In this document: positions 39,932-47,381 of the stretch, piece after piece
Numbering within the stretch: the stretch's first letter is position 1
How the letters are laid out: each line of letters starts with the position of its first letter
From: WHSW01 sp963846565
GTDB taxonomy: Bacteria; Actinomycetota; Thermoleophilia; Solirubrobacterales; 70-9
NCBI GenBank assembly: GCA_963846565.1
Contig: CAWJWL010000005.1
Coordinates: 248,001 to 312,000 of the forward strand
Direction: 5' to 3'
DNA: 64,000 nucleotides
Program-made: the position numbers and the translations under genes
Notes under the pieces: model-generated
What the model was told of the DNA's origin: nothing
Databases searched by the model: none
What the model saw: only the letters and a program-made list of their open reading frames with translations

Positions 39932-40783
39932 ATGAACGAGACACCTTTGAAGGACCGCGTCGTCGTCATGTCCGGCGGCAGCCGCGGAATCGGGCTCGCG
40001 ATCGCGAAGCGGATCGCCGCCGACGGCGCCAAGGTCGCGATCCTGGCGAAGACGGCGGAGCCTCATCCGAAGCTGCCCGGGACGATCTACACGGCGGCCG
40101 AGGAGATCGAGGCGGCTGGTGGCGAGGCGCTGCCGATCGTCGGCGACGTCCGCGACGACGCGCAGGTCGCGGCTGCCGTCGCGCAGACGGTGGAGAGGTT
40201 CGGCGGCATCGACATCGTTGTCAACAACGCGAGCGCGATCAACCTCGCCCCGATCGCCGACCTCGAGCCGAAGCGCTACGACCTGATGCTCGACATCAAC
40301 ACCCGCGGAACGTACCTCCTCAGCCATGCCGCGCTCCCCCACCTACGCGAGTCCGACCACGCCCACGTGCTCACGCTGTCACCGCCGCTCTCGGCCGACC
40401 CGAGGTGGCTGCGCGGGCATGCCGCCTACACCCTCTCGAAGATGGGGATGACGATGCTCACCCTCGGGCTCGCCGCCGACGAGGAGGGCAACGGCGTCGC
40501 CGGCAACTGCCTCTGGCCGCGGACGATCATCGCCACCGCCGCGGTTCAGAACCTGCTCGGCGGTGACGCGGCGATGGCCTCCGCGCGCACGCCGGAGATC
40601 TACGCCGACGCCGCCTACGAGATCGTTCGCCGTGACCCGCGCGAGTGCACCGGCAACGCCTACATCGACGACGACGTGCTCGTCGAGGCGGGGATCACCG
40701 ACTTCTCCCGCTACAAGGCGGCGGAGGGTGACTTGGCGCTCGACCTCTTCGTCGACGACTGGGGTCCATCGGCCCCGTCCTGA
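39932..40783 (+). CDS. HSDL2-like short-chain dehydrogenase/reductase
   Basis: 283 aa SDR. 'VVVMSGGSRGIGLAIAKRIAADGAKVAILAKTAEPHPKLPGTIYTAAEEIEAAGG' is the hallmark of the HSDL2 / SDR13 group, with 'IVVNNASAINL', 'MLDINTRGTYLLSHAALP' and the catalytic pair 'AAYTLSKMGM'. The substrate is probably a hydroxy or keto lipid. Start ATG 39932. A 115-bp gap separates it from the cholesterol oxidase. The 3' end overlaps the convergent SDR gene by 73 bp. Confidence 0.9.
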   Translation: MNETPLKDRVVVMSGGSRGIGLAIAKRIAADGAKVAILAKTAEPHPKLPGTIYTAAEEIEAAGGEALPIVGDVRDDAQVAAAVAQTVERFGGIDIVVNNASAINLAPIADLEPKRYDLMLDINTRGTYLLSHAALPHLRESDHAHVLTLSPPLSADPRWLRGHAAYTLSKMGMTMLTLGLAADEEGNGVAGNCLWPRTIIATAAVQNLLGGDAAMASARTPEIYADAAYEIVRRDPRECTGNAYIDDDVLVEAGITDFSRYKAAEGDLALDLFVDDWGPSAPS

Positions 40784-41646
40784 GCCTCGGCGTCCCCCGC
40801 GTCGCGGACCAGCGGGTTGCCGGGAGCGGCGCCCGCGATCGCGCTCCGCAGCTTCCGGCTTCGCAGGACACGGATCTCGGTCAGCGGCTGAACGATGCCT
40901 CTGGCCAGTAGCGACGGGCCTACGTAGCGCGGCGCCCACACGCGGGACTTGCGCTTGCGGACGCCGTCCTCGATCGCGTCGACGGCGACCGAGACCGGGA
41001 CCGACCGGCGCGCGAAGGCGGGGATCGCGGAGAGCATCTGCTGCACGGTCTGGTTCGCCATCGCGTCACGGACCATGTCCGTCTCGATGATCCCGAAGTA
41101 GGCGCACCCCGCCCGGGCGCCGGTCGGGGCCAGCTCGGCCCGGAGGCTGTTGGTGAGCGCCTCGACGCCAGCCTTCGAGGCGGCGTAGGGCGCCATCAGT
41201 GGAGCGTGGCTGGCCGCCGCGAGCGAGGCGATGTTGAGGATGTAGCCGTCGCGCTCGATGACCTGAGGCAGGACGGCGTGCACGGTGCGCAGGACGCCGA
41301 AGAGGTTGATCTCGAGCTCGCGCTCGAGCGTCTCGAGCGGCGTCGTCGCCACCGGTCCGGTCCAGTGCACGCCGGCGTTGGCGATCGCGACATCGACGCC
41401 GCCAAAGCGCTCGGTGGCCGCGGCGACCGCGCCCCGCATCGCCTCGGCGTCGGTGACGTCGGCCTCATGGGCAAGCGCGCGGTCTCCGAGCCGTCCCGCG
41501 AGGGATTCCAGCCGCTCGGGCTCGATTCCGACGAGGGCGACATTCGCGCCGCCGGCGTGGAGGCGCTCGGCGGTCGCGGCCCCGATCCCGCGGGCGGCCC
41601 CGGTGATCAGGACCGTGCGGCCGCGGATCTCGAAAGCTTCGGACAT
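40711..41646 (-). CDS. Short-chain dehydrogenase/reductase, second gene of a TetR-SDR operon
   Basis: 311 aa. Cofactor loop 'LITGAARGIGAATAERL', 'VAIANAGVHW', catalytic Tyr-Lys in 'APYAASKAGVEALTN', and a C-terminal extension ('RSVPVSVAVDAIEDGVRKRKSRVWAPRYVGPSLLARGIVQPL') typical of actinobacterial SDRs that act on lipids or are membrane-associated. The last 73 bp overlap the HSDL2-like gene tail to tail. It starts 29 bp after the TetR gene on the same strand, so the repressor probably controls it through the operator at 42333-42362. Confidence 0.9.
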   Translation of the reverse strand: MSEAFEIRGRTVLITGAARGIGAATAERLHAGGANVALVGIEPERLESLAGRLGDRALAHEADVTDAEAMRGAVAAATERFGGVDVAIANAGVHWTGPVATTPLETLERELEINLFGVLRTVHAVLPQVIERDGYILNIASLAAASHAPLMAPYAASKAGVEALTNSLRAELAPTGARAGCAYFGIIETDMVRDAMANQTVQQMLSAIPAFARRSVPVSVAVDAIEDGVRKRKSRVWAPRYVGPSLLARGIVQPLTEIRVLRSRKLRSAIAGAAPGNPLVRDAGDAEAQDGADGPQSSTKRSSAKSPSAAL

Positions 41647-41675
41647 GTTCCTCCTCGGTCAGGGTCAGACGGCGG

Positions 41676-42323
41676 TCACTTCGACGCGATCGCCGTCACC
41701 AGGTCTGCGGTGAAGCCGGCGAGACGCTCGGGCGGGAACCGGTCCGGGTGGGTGAGCGTCATCCGGGCGGCGTCCTCGGCGGCGCCGATGAGTATGTGGG
41801 CGACGAGCTCCGGGTCGAGGTCGCCGAGGCCGAGAACCTCGACGCCCCAGGCGGCCATGGGCTCGACCTGGCGCACGAGGCGCTCGCGGTGGTGGTTGAC
41901 CTCGTCGCGCATGGCCGGGGGCATGCCGTCGGCCGGCAGCAGGATCAGACGCCAGGTGTCCGGGTGGTCGCGCACGGACTCGAGCGCGCTGCGAAAGGCG
42001 GTGGCGAGGATGTCAGCGGGCTCGCCGCTCAGCGGCAGGGTCGGAACCGCCTCGGTGATCGCGGCGAAAACGCGCTTCTGCTCGCGTGCCAGCAACGCGC
42101 CGAGCAGCTCCTCCTGATTGGCGAAGGCGTCGTAGACGACCGTCTTCGCGATCTCCGCCTCGCGTGCGACGCCCTCCATCGAGAGGCCGCCGAAGCCGCG
42201 CTCGGCGATCAGCCGCAGGGCGGCGTCGAGAAGCTGCTCGCGGCGCTCCTCGCGGGGCAACCGATTCGCATAGCGGCGTCGCGTTCCTGTTCTCACCCGG
42301 CGGAGCTTGACAACGTCAGCCAT
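41676..42323 (-). CDS. TetR/AcrR-family transcriptional regulator
   Basis: 215 aa. Basic N-terminal arm (KLRRVRTGTRRRYANRLPREER), TetR helix-turn-helix 'REQLLDAALRLIAERGFGGLSMEGVAREAEIAKTVVYDAFANQEELLGAL', then an all-helical ligand-binding domain. First gene of a TetR-SDR operon, divergent from the polytopic membrane protein. A repeated dyad occupies 10-39 bp upstream of its start, so both directions are probably repressed by this protein. The ligand is unknown. ATG 42323. Confidence 0.92.
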   Translation of the reverse strand: MADVVKLRRVRTGTRRRYANRLPREERREQLLDAALRLIAERGFGGLSMEGVAREAEIAKTVVYDAFANQEELLGALLAREQKRVFAAITEAVPTLPLSGEPADILATAFRSALESVRDHPDTWRLILLPADGMPPAMRDEVNHHRERLVRQVEPMAAWGVEVLGLGDLDPELVAHILIGAAEDAARMTLTHPDRFPPERLAGFTADLVTAIASK

Positions 42324-42332
42324 GTCGGTCAA

Positions 42333-42362
42333 TGTACGATACCGTATGTACGGCACCGTACA
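42333..42362. promoter_or_regulatory. Tandem dyad operator between the divergent tetR and membrane-protein genes
   Basis: TGTACGATACCGTA (42333-42346) is followed directly by TGTACGGCACCGTA (42347-42360), a 14-bp direct repeat with 12/14 identity. Each copy is itself a dyad; the second extends to TGTACGG-CA-CCGTACA (42347-42362, perfect 7-bp arms). Two dimers on adjacent sites is a common TetR arrangement. The second site covers the candidate ATG (42346) of the membrane protein. Confidence 0.72.
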
Positions 42363-44427
42363 CACGATCGCTGCAAACGGGGCGGGTGGTGCCCCGCTCG
42401 ACCAGCTCGCGATCATCGGGGCCCTGTATTGGGGCGGGACCGCGGCGCTCGTCTGGCTCGTCCTCGCCCATCGCCGGGGCCGCACCCGGATCCTCGCACG
42501 CGCCGCCGCTGCCGCCTCCGTCGTCTTCCGCTCCCCCGGGTTCGTCGCGCTCCCCGTCTTCGTCGCCGCCGTTTCCCTGCTGCTGACCATGGGCGGCGGC
42601 TTCTGGGACATCGGCTACCACATCGACTACGGCCGCGACGACGGGCCTCTGGGCAACCCGGGCCACTATCCGATGCTGTTCGGCTTCTTCGGCACGTTCG
42701 CCGCCGGCATCCTCAGCATCGGACTCGCCCGCGAGGAGGACGCCGGACCGGGGTGGATCCGCATCCGCGAGGGCTGGCACGTCCCCATCGGCGCCGTGCT
42801 GCTGCTCGGCTGTGCCGGCTTCGGCCTGCTCGCGCTGCCGCTCGACGACGTCTGGCACCGGATCTTCGGCCAGGACGTGACCCTCTGGTCCCCGACCCAC
42901 TTCATGCTGCTCGGCGGCGGCACGATGTCCGTGATCGCGATGTCGGTCCTCGTCGCCGAGGGCATCGCCAGGCGCCGGCCGGCGAGGGCGAGCGGCAATG
43001 GCGCCCGCGCCCGGAACGGGAACGGGAACGGGAATGGGAATGGCGCCTGGGGAAACGTCGTCCTCGGCCGCGCCGACCGCGCCTTCGCGCGGGTCGAGCT
43101 CCTGCGCGGCGAGTCGGTCGCGAGGCGGGCCAAGATCCTCTGGGGCGGCTTCCAGAAGGTCGCCCTGATCGGCGGCATGCTCGTCGGCCTCGAGGCCTTC
43201 CTCGCCGAGTACGACTGGGGCGTCCCGCTCTATCGGGCGGTCTGGCAGCCGCTGCTGCTCGCCGCCTTCTCCGCCTTCGTCCTGATCGCCGCGCGCTCGT
43301 GGGCCGGTCGCGGCGGCGCGCTCGGCGCATGGGGCGTTTACGTCGTCGTCCGCGCGCTCGCGACCCTGATTCCCGTCGTCGCCGGGCGCTCGCCGGCGGC
43401 GATGCCGCTGCTCCTCGTCGGGGCGATCTGCATCGAGCTCGTCGCCCTCGGCATCGACCCGCGAAAGCAGGCGCTTCGCTTCGGCATGATCGCCGGCCTC
43501 GCCTGCGGGACCCTGGGCTTCGCCGGCGAGTACGCGTGGTCGCAGCTCGTGATGCCGCTGCCGTGGACGCCGTCGCTGATCCCGGAGGGACTCGCATCCG
43601 CGGCGATCGCGGGCACGGCTGGTGGTGTTCTCGGCGCCCTCCTTGCCGCCGGCCTCCATCGTCAGCTGCCCGGAAAGCGGATCGCGCGCGGCGCCTGCGT
43701 CGGCGCCTTCTGTGTGCTGATCGCGCTCGGGGTCAACGCCGGGGTTCGTGAGCTCCCCGACGCCACGGCGCAGTTCGAGCTCACCGAGGTCGCGGGTGAA
43801 CCGGAGCGCACCGCGCTCGCGGAGGTGACGATCACGCCGGCCTCGGCGGCCGAGAACGTCGACTGGCTCTATGTGCTCGCCTGGCAGGGCGGGCCGGGAA
43901 CCCAGCGGATCGTCGACCGGCTCGAGGAGGTCGGCGACGGCGTCTATCGCTCGACCGAGCCGATCCCCCTCCACGGCACCTGGAAGTCGGGCCTCCGCCT
44001 CGCGGACGGCCGCGCCCGCGGCGCGGTCCCGATCCGGCTGCCCGCCGACGACGCGCTCGAGGGCGCGGGCGTGACGCTGCCGGTCTCTTTTGACCGCGAA
44101 CAGGCCGAGGTGCTGCGCTCCTCCGCCGGTGCCGAGCTCCGCGCCCCCGCCAGCTTCGAGCGCCCCTTCCTCGACGACGGGACGATCATCCTGCGCGAGG
44201 CGAAGGACGACGTCCCGGGCTGGCTCTGGACCGCGGCCATCGCGCTCATCTTCGCCATCTACGCGGTGTTCATCACCGCGATCGCGGTCGCCGTCGCCCG
44301 GCTCGGGCGGAGTGGACGCCCCGATCTGACCGGCTCGTCCGATGCGACTGGCGAGCTTCGCGACCGCGGATGGATCGGAGCCGAAGGGCCCGATCGAACG
44401 GTGAGGTCGACGACCCCGCAACCCTGA
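42346..44427 (+). CDS. Uncharacterised polytopic membrane protein with duplicated His/Asp motif
   Basis: About 693 aa, no family recognised with confidence. Roughly ten to twelve hydrophobic helices in residues 15-480, a beta-rich extracytoplasmic domain (about 485-625, 'AQFELTEVAGEPERTALAEVTITPASA' onward) and a last helix 'WLWTAAIALIFAIYAVFITAIAVAVA'. A motif occurs twice between early helices: H92-x3-G-x-D98 then P-x-H107-Y-P-M-L, and H171-x3-G-x-D177 then P-x-H185-F-M-L. Paired His/Asp next to membrane helices suggest a metal or heme site. A (Gly-Asn)n linker is encoded by hexanucleotide repeats. Start uncertain: ATG 42346 (inside the operator) or ATG 42322. Confidence 0.75.
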   Translation: MYGTVHTIAANGAGGAPLDQLAIIGALYWGGTAALVWLVLAHRRGRTRILARAAAAASVVFRSPGFVALPVFVAAVSLLLTMGGGFWDIGYHIDYGRDDGPLGNPGHYPMLFGFFGTFAAGILSIGLAREEDAGPGWIRIREGWHVPIGAVLLLGCAGFGLLALPLDDVWHRIFGQDVTLWSPTHFMLLGGGTMSVIAMSVLVAEGIARRRPARASGNGARARNGNGNGNGNGAWGNVVLGRADRAFARVELLRGESVARRAKILWGGFQKVALIGGMLVGLEAFLAEYDWGVPLYRAVWQPLLLAAFSAFVLIAARSWAGRGGALGAWGVYVVVRALATLIPVVAGRSPAAMPLLLVGAICIELVALGIDPRKQALRFGMIAGLACGTLGFAGEYAWSQLVMPLPWTPSLIPEGLASAAIAGTAGGVLGALLAAGLHRQLPGKRIARGACVGAFCVLIALGVNAGVRELPDATAQFELTEVAGEPERTALAEVTITPASAAENVDWLYVLAWQGGPGTQRIVDRLEEVGDGVYRSTEPIPLHGTWKSGLRLADGRARGAVPIRLPADDALEGAGVTLPVSFDREQAEVLRSSAGAELRAPASFERPFLDDGTIILREAKDDVPGWLWTAAIALIFAIYAVFITAIAVAVARLGRSGRPDLTGSSDATGELRDRGWIGAEGPDRTVRSTTPQP
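43013..43042 (+). repeat. Hexanucleotide repeat (GGAACG)3(GGAATG)2 inside the membrane-protein gene
   Basis: Five uninterrupted 6-bp units encode a Gly-Asn linker in a cytoplasmic or external loop. Because the unit is 6 bp, slippage would alter loop length without breaking the frame. The NG run starts a few residues earlier with non-repeat codons. Confidence 0.8.
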
Positions 44428-44658
44428 CGCCGCTCGTGGCCGCCGATTAGTTTCGGCACGCCGGCCGGTCATACGGGTAATAATCGGATCTGCGATGGCG
44501 CCGTCCCGCGCCGAACCCTCGATTCCGGCGCTCACGCCGCCGGCCGAAGCGGGGGCAAAGGGGGCTCGAGCCCTCGGGGCGCCGGTCAGCTGTTTGCCCT
44601 TTCCGGCGGGGCGTCGTGAGCGTGAGCCGCGGTGCCGCGCCGTCGAGAGGAGCACCAG

Positions 44659-45336
44659 ATGACCGCACAGAAGTCGTTCAAGCGCCTCGTGCGCATGCGA
44701 ATGGAGAAGACGGGTGAGAGCTACACGGCGGCTCGCGCGTCGCTGCTCAACGGATCGGATTCCCCGAGCGTGGCCGGGGGGCCGACGCTGACCCTGTCCG
44801 AGGAGGCGATCACCCGCCGCACCGGTCGCGGCTGGGAGGAGTGGTTCGACCTGATCGACGCCTCCCCGGTCGCCGACGCGCCGCATCCGGAGATCGCCGC
44901 GTGGCTGATCGCGGAGCGTGGCGTCCCGGGCTGGGATGCCCAGTCGGTCACCGTCAGCTACGAGAGGGCGCGGCGAGGCCGCGCGATCGGCCAGCGCGCC
45001 GACGGCTTCGAGATCTCGGCGACGAAGACAATCGCGGTGCCGGTCGAGCGGCTCTATGACGCAGTCGTCGACGAGTCGCTGCGGGCGAGCTGGCTGCCCG
45101 GTGGGCAACTCAGCGAGCGCACGGCGACGAGACCGAAGTCGGCCCGCTACGACTGGGGGGACGGCAGCACTCGCGTCGTGATCGGGTTCGAGGCGAAGGG
45201 CGAGGCGAAGAGCCTCGTCGCCCTCGCCCACCAGCGCCTCGCCGACGGCGGCGAGGCGGATCGGATGAAGGCGTTCTGGCGCGAGCGTCTCGCGGGGCTG
45301 AAGTCGAAGCTCGAGGGCGGTGAGATCGATGCCTGA
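44659..45336 (+). CDS. SRPBCC-domain protein with N-terminal helical module
   Basis: 225 aa. The N-terminal helix 'QKSFKRLVRMRMEKTGESYTAARASLL' and a middle region 'TGRGWEEWFDLIDA...EIAAWLIAERGVPGWDAQSVTVSYERARRGRAIGQR' match the DUF4287-type module common in actinobacteria. The C-terminal half 'FEISATKTIAVPVERLYDAVVDESLRASWLP' is an AHSA1/SRPBCC fold. Function is unknown; possibly binds a hydrophobic ligand. ATG 44659 has GAGAGGAG upstream. The 44428-44658 stretch before it shows no gene or clear regulatory element. Confidence 0.8.
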   Translation: MTAQKSFKRLVRMRMEKTGESYTAARASLLNGSDSPSVAGGPTLTLSEEAITRRTGRGWEEWFDLIDASPVADAPHPEIAAWLIAERGVPGWDAQSVTVSYERARRGRAIGQRADGFEISATKTIAVPVERLYDAVVDESLRASWLPGGQLSERTATRPKSARYDWGDGSTRVVIGFEAKGEAKSLVALAHQRLADGGEADRMKAFWRERLAGLKSKLEGGEIDA

Positions 45337-45712
45337 GATCCTGGCAGTCGCGGCCACGGCCGTCGCGCTGTTCGTGATCGGCTCCCTGTACTACGTCGCC
45401 CTCGGCTCGCAGCTCGCGACGGTGAGCGAGGTCGCGGCTGCCGGCGCGGAACCGGCCCCGTGGCAGATGGCGGTCGAGGTCGCCCGTTGCATCGTCCTCG
45501 CGGCAGTCGTCGCCGGACTCGCCTCCCAGGGGGCGATCGAGGGGGTGGCGGGCGGCCTCTGCCTCGGTCTCGCCCTCTGGCTCGGTTTCCCCGCCGTGCT
45601 CTGGGCCGGGGCGATCAGCTGGGAGCGGGCCCCCGTGAAGCTGGCCGCGATCCACGCTGGTGACTGGCTCGTGAAGTTGCCCGTCGCGGGGGTGATCGTC
45701 GCCGTCTGGTGA
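45329..45712 (+). CDS. DUF1761 family membrane protein
   Basis: 127 aa with four hydrophobic helices: 'ILAVAATAVALFVIGSLYYVALG', 'VEVARCIVLAAVVAGLA', 'GVAGGLCLGLALWLGFPAVLWAGAI' and 'GDWLVKLPVAGVIVAVW'. The 'IGSLYY' and 'HAGDWLVKL' ends fit DUF1761. No activity is known for the family. ATG 45329 lies within the last codons of the SRPBCC gene (8-bp overlap, with GGTGAG just upstream), so both are translated from one message. Confidence 0.8.
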   Translation: MPEILAVAATAVALFVIGSLYYVALGSQLATVSEVAAAGAEPAPWQMAVEVARCIVLAAVVAGLASQGAIEGVAGGLCLGLALWLGFPAVLWAGAISWERAPVKLAAIHAGDWLVKLPVAGVIVAVW

Positions 45713-45728
45713 CGATCGCCCGACGGTG

Positions 45729-45744
45729 TTACCCCCCGGGGTAA
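45729..45744. promoter_or_regulatory. Inverted repeat TTACCCC-CC-GGGGTAA upstream of the secreted-protein gene
   Basis: 7-bp arms at 45729-45735 and 45738-45744, 16 bp after the DUF1761 stop and about 120 bp before the next start. It resembles GC-rich metalloregulator operators (TACCC...GGGTA of CsoR-type sites) but no copper genes are nearby. It may equally be a terminator. Confidence 0.35.
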
Positions 45745-45862
45745 GGCGTTCAGCCCCGGGAGGTAGCCCGTCCAATCCCGGGTGAGCACATAGGCCGCAG
45801 CGCCGAACGTACGGTCTCCGAACTGTCCTATCCAAGCCAGTTCAAACCCAAGGAGACCCAAA

Positions 45863-46447
45863 ATGAAGAACCACATTCGACCCACGTTCGCGAAGGTCAC
45901 GGCGTTCGTCGCGCTCTTCGTCGCCCTCTCGAGCGTCGCCTACGCCGGCGGCATCGGACGCGACACGATCAAGTCGAAGCAGATCAAGGCCGGCGCAGTG
46001 AAGACGGCCGAGCTCGCCACCGGCGCGGTGACGAAGGAGAAGCTCGCCCCGGGCGTCCTCTCCGCCGGCGCCACCGGCGCAGCCACGCACGTCGCCCGCA
46101 ACGCCGCGCCCGCACCGCTGAACGCGCTCGGCGCGGAGGTCAGCACGGCCGACAGCGTCGCCTCGATCACGCTGCCGGAAGGCAACTGGGTCGTCCAGGC
46201 TCAGGCCACGTTCGGCTCGAACGCCGCCGCTGAGCGCAACATCAGCTGCGTCCTGCTCGACGCCAACAACCCCCTCTCGCAGGCCAACACCCACACGCGT
46301 GCGCTCGCCATCTTCTCGGCGTCGCTCTCGCTCGTCGGTGTCTCCGACGGCGGCACCGTGCACCTCGCGTGCGCAACCGATCCCGCCGGGGCCCAGGTCC
46401 GCGAGCGGATCCTCGTCGCGACCCAGGTCGGCACCGTCACCGGCTAG
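45863..46447 (+). CDS. Secreted protein of a Thermoleophilia-typical family, unknown function
   Basis: 194 aa with a Sec signal (NHIRPTFAKVTAFVALFVALSSVAYA) and the segment 'IGRDTIKSKQIKAGAVKTAELATGAVTKEKL', a repeating I-x-x-x-x-I / A-G-A-V-x-T pattern frequent in exported proteins of Solirubrobacterales and relatives. The C-terminal part is a beta-rich globular domain with two Cys (ISCVLLD, VHLACAT) that may form a disulfide. No enzymatic motif. AAGGAG precedes ATG 45863. A strong hairpin terminator follows the stop, and the neighbouring genes on either side are unrelated, so it is a single-gene unit. Confidence 0.82.
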   Translation: MKNHIRPTFAKVTAFVALFVALSSVAYAGGIGRDTIKSKQIKAGAVKTAELATGAVTKEKLAPGVLSAGATGAATHVARNAAPAPLNALGAEVSTADSVASITLPEGNWVVQAQATFGSNAAAERNISCVLLDANNPLSQANTHTRALAIFSASLSLVGVSDGGTVHLACATDPAGAQVRERILVATQVGTVTG

Positions 46448-46460
46448 ACCCTCGATGGCA

Positions 46461-46490
46461 GCGGCCGCCGGCAAGCTCGCCGGCGGCCGC
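46461..46490. terminator. Strong hairpin between convergent genes
   Basis: GCGGCCGCCGGC (46461-46472) and GCCGGCGGCCGC (46479-46490) form a perfect 12-bp GC stem with a 6-nt loop. It lies between the secreted-protein stop (46447) and the Lrp stop (46513). There is no U-tract, as is usual in high-GC actinobacteria; it is probably bidirectional. Confidence 0.75.
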
Positions 46491-46512
46491 GCCGTCGTCG
46501 TCCCTCCCTCTT

Positions 46513-46956
46513 CTAGGGCTCCATCACCCGGCGCTCGAACAGCGTGGAGAGCACCACCTGGGTCTGCGTCCTGACGACGCCCGGGGCGTCCCGGACCCGC
46601 TCGAGGGCCTCCTCCAGGTGGCGCGTGTCCGCGGCACGCAGGTGGAGGATCGCGCTCGGCGCGCCGGCGATCGTGTAGGCGGCCTCGACCTCGGGGTTCT
46701 CACCCACCGCCGCGGCGACCTCATCGCCCGACATCCGGCCCTCGCAGAAGAGCTCGACGAAGGCGTGGGTGTTCCAGCCGATCGCCGACGGATCGATGTT
46801 CGCCGAGTAGCCGCGGATGACGCCCTCGCGCTCGAGCCGGTCGACACGCCGCTTGACCGCCGGGGCCGAGAGCGAGACCCGCCCGCCGATGTCCTGAAAG
46901 GAGCGCCTGGCGTTCTCGCGCAGTAGCGCAACGATCCGATGGTCGATTTCGTCCAT
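46513..46956 (-). CDS. Lrp/AsnC-family transcriptional regulator
   Basis: 147 aa. The N-terminal HTH 'MDEIDHRIVALLRENARRSFQDIGGRVSLSAPAVKRRVDRLEREGVIRGYSANID' is followed by an alpha-beta RAM (amino-acid-binding) domain. Lrp-type proteins sense amino acids. It is divergent from the hppD remnant and phenylalanine hydroxylase, so it probably controls aromatic amino acid catabolism in response to Phe or Tyr. ATG 46956 has AGGT close by; a longer in-frame opening to 47019 lacks family residues. Confidence 0.92.
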   Translation of the reverse strand: MDEIDHRIVALLRENARRSFQDIGGRVSLSAPAVKRRVDRLEREGVIRGYSANIDPSAIGWNTHAFVELFCEGRMSGDEVAAAVGENPEVEAAYTIAGAPSAILHLRAADTRHLEEALERVRDAPGVVRTQTQVVLSTLFERRVMEP

Positions 46957-47061
46957 ACCTGGGGTCCTCACGCGTTCGGCGCAACGAACCGTCCTTGAGC
47001 GGGCGCCTGGTAGCAGCAATCATAAATCCACTGTCAGATCGGGTGGAGGAGAGGAACCAGG

Positions 47062-47376
47062 ATGCCGACGGAGACGATGCCGCAGACCGCCACGACGGCG
47101 GCCGACGAGACGCCCCCGTTGGGCATCGATCACGTCGAGCTTCACGTCGGCAACACCACGCGGGCAGCGTCCCGGTTTAGGGAGGCGCTCGGTTTCAAGG
47201 TCACGCCCATTGCGGGGCTGGAGACCGGGATCAGAGACCGAGCATCGTTCGTACTCGAGCAGGGGCGGGTGAGGTCCGTCCTCACCGCTCCCCTGCTCGG
47301 GACGAGCGAGATCACCTACGCGTACCCGTGGCGCGACCAGGCGACGACCCCGGTCGCCGGATCGACCACCGGGTAG
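47062..47376 (+). pseudogene. hppD: Truncated 4-hydroxyphenylpyruvate dioxygenase (N-terminal VOC fragment)
   Basis: 104 codons. Residues 20-78 ('GIDHVELHVGNTTRAASRFREALGFKV', then 'ETGIRDRASFVLEQGRVRSVLTAPL') are the N-terminal vicinal-oxygen-chelate repeat of HPPD. After APL (about 47290) the sequence no longer resembles HPPD, and a stop follows. The catalytic C-terminal half with the His-His-Glu iron site is missing in all frames, so the fragment cannot make homogentisate. The ORF ends 5 bp before phhA. Either a deletion remnant still serving as a translated leader, or a repurposed small VOC protein. Confidence 0.75.
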
Positions 47377-47381
47377 AGCGC

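Noticed and set aside
38071..42323. A steroid-degradation gene cluster
   Set aside because: Apart from the cholesterol oxidase and generic SDRs, no ring-degradation genes or KstR-type operators were seen.
42316..45357. A 1013-codon open frame on the minus strand opposite the membrane protein and SRPBCC genes
   Set aside because: It is antisense to well-supported genes, rich in Arg/Asp/Gly/Pro typical of GC-driven open frames, and has no recognisable domain.
45729..45744. CsoR (copper) operator
   Set aside because: The arms resemble CsoR-type sites, but no copper-handling or csoR gene is nearby; kept only as an inverted repeat.
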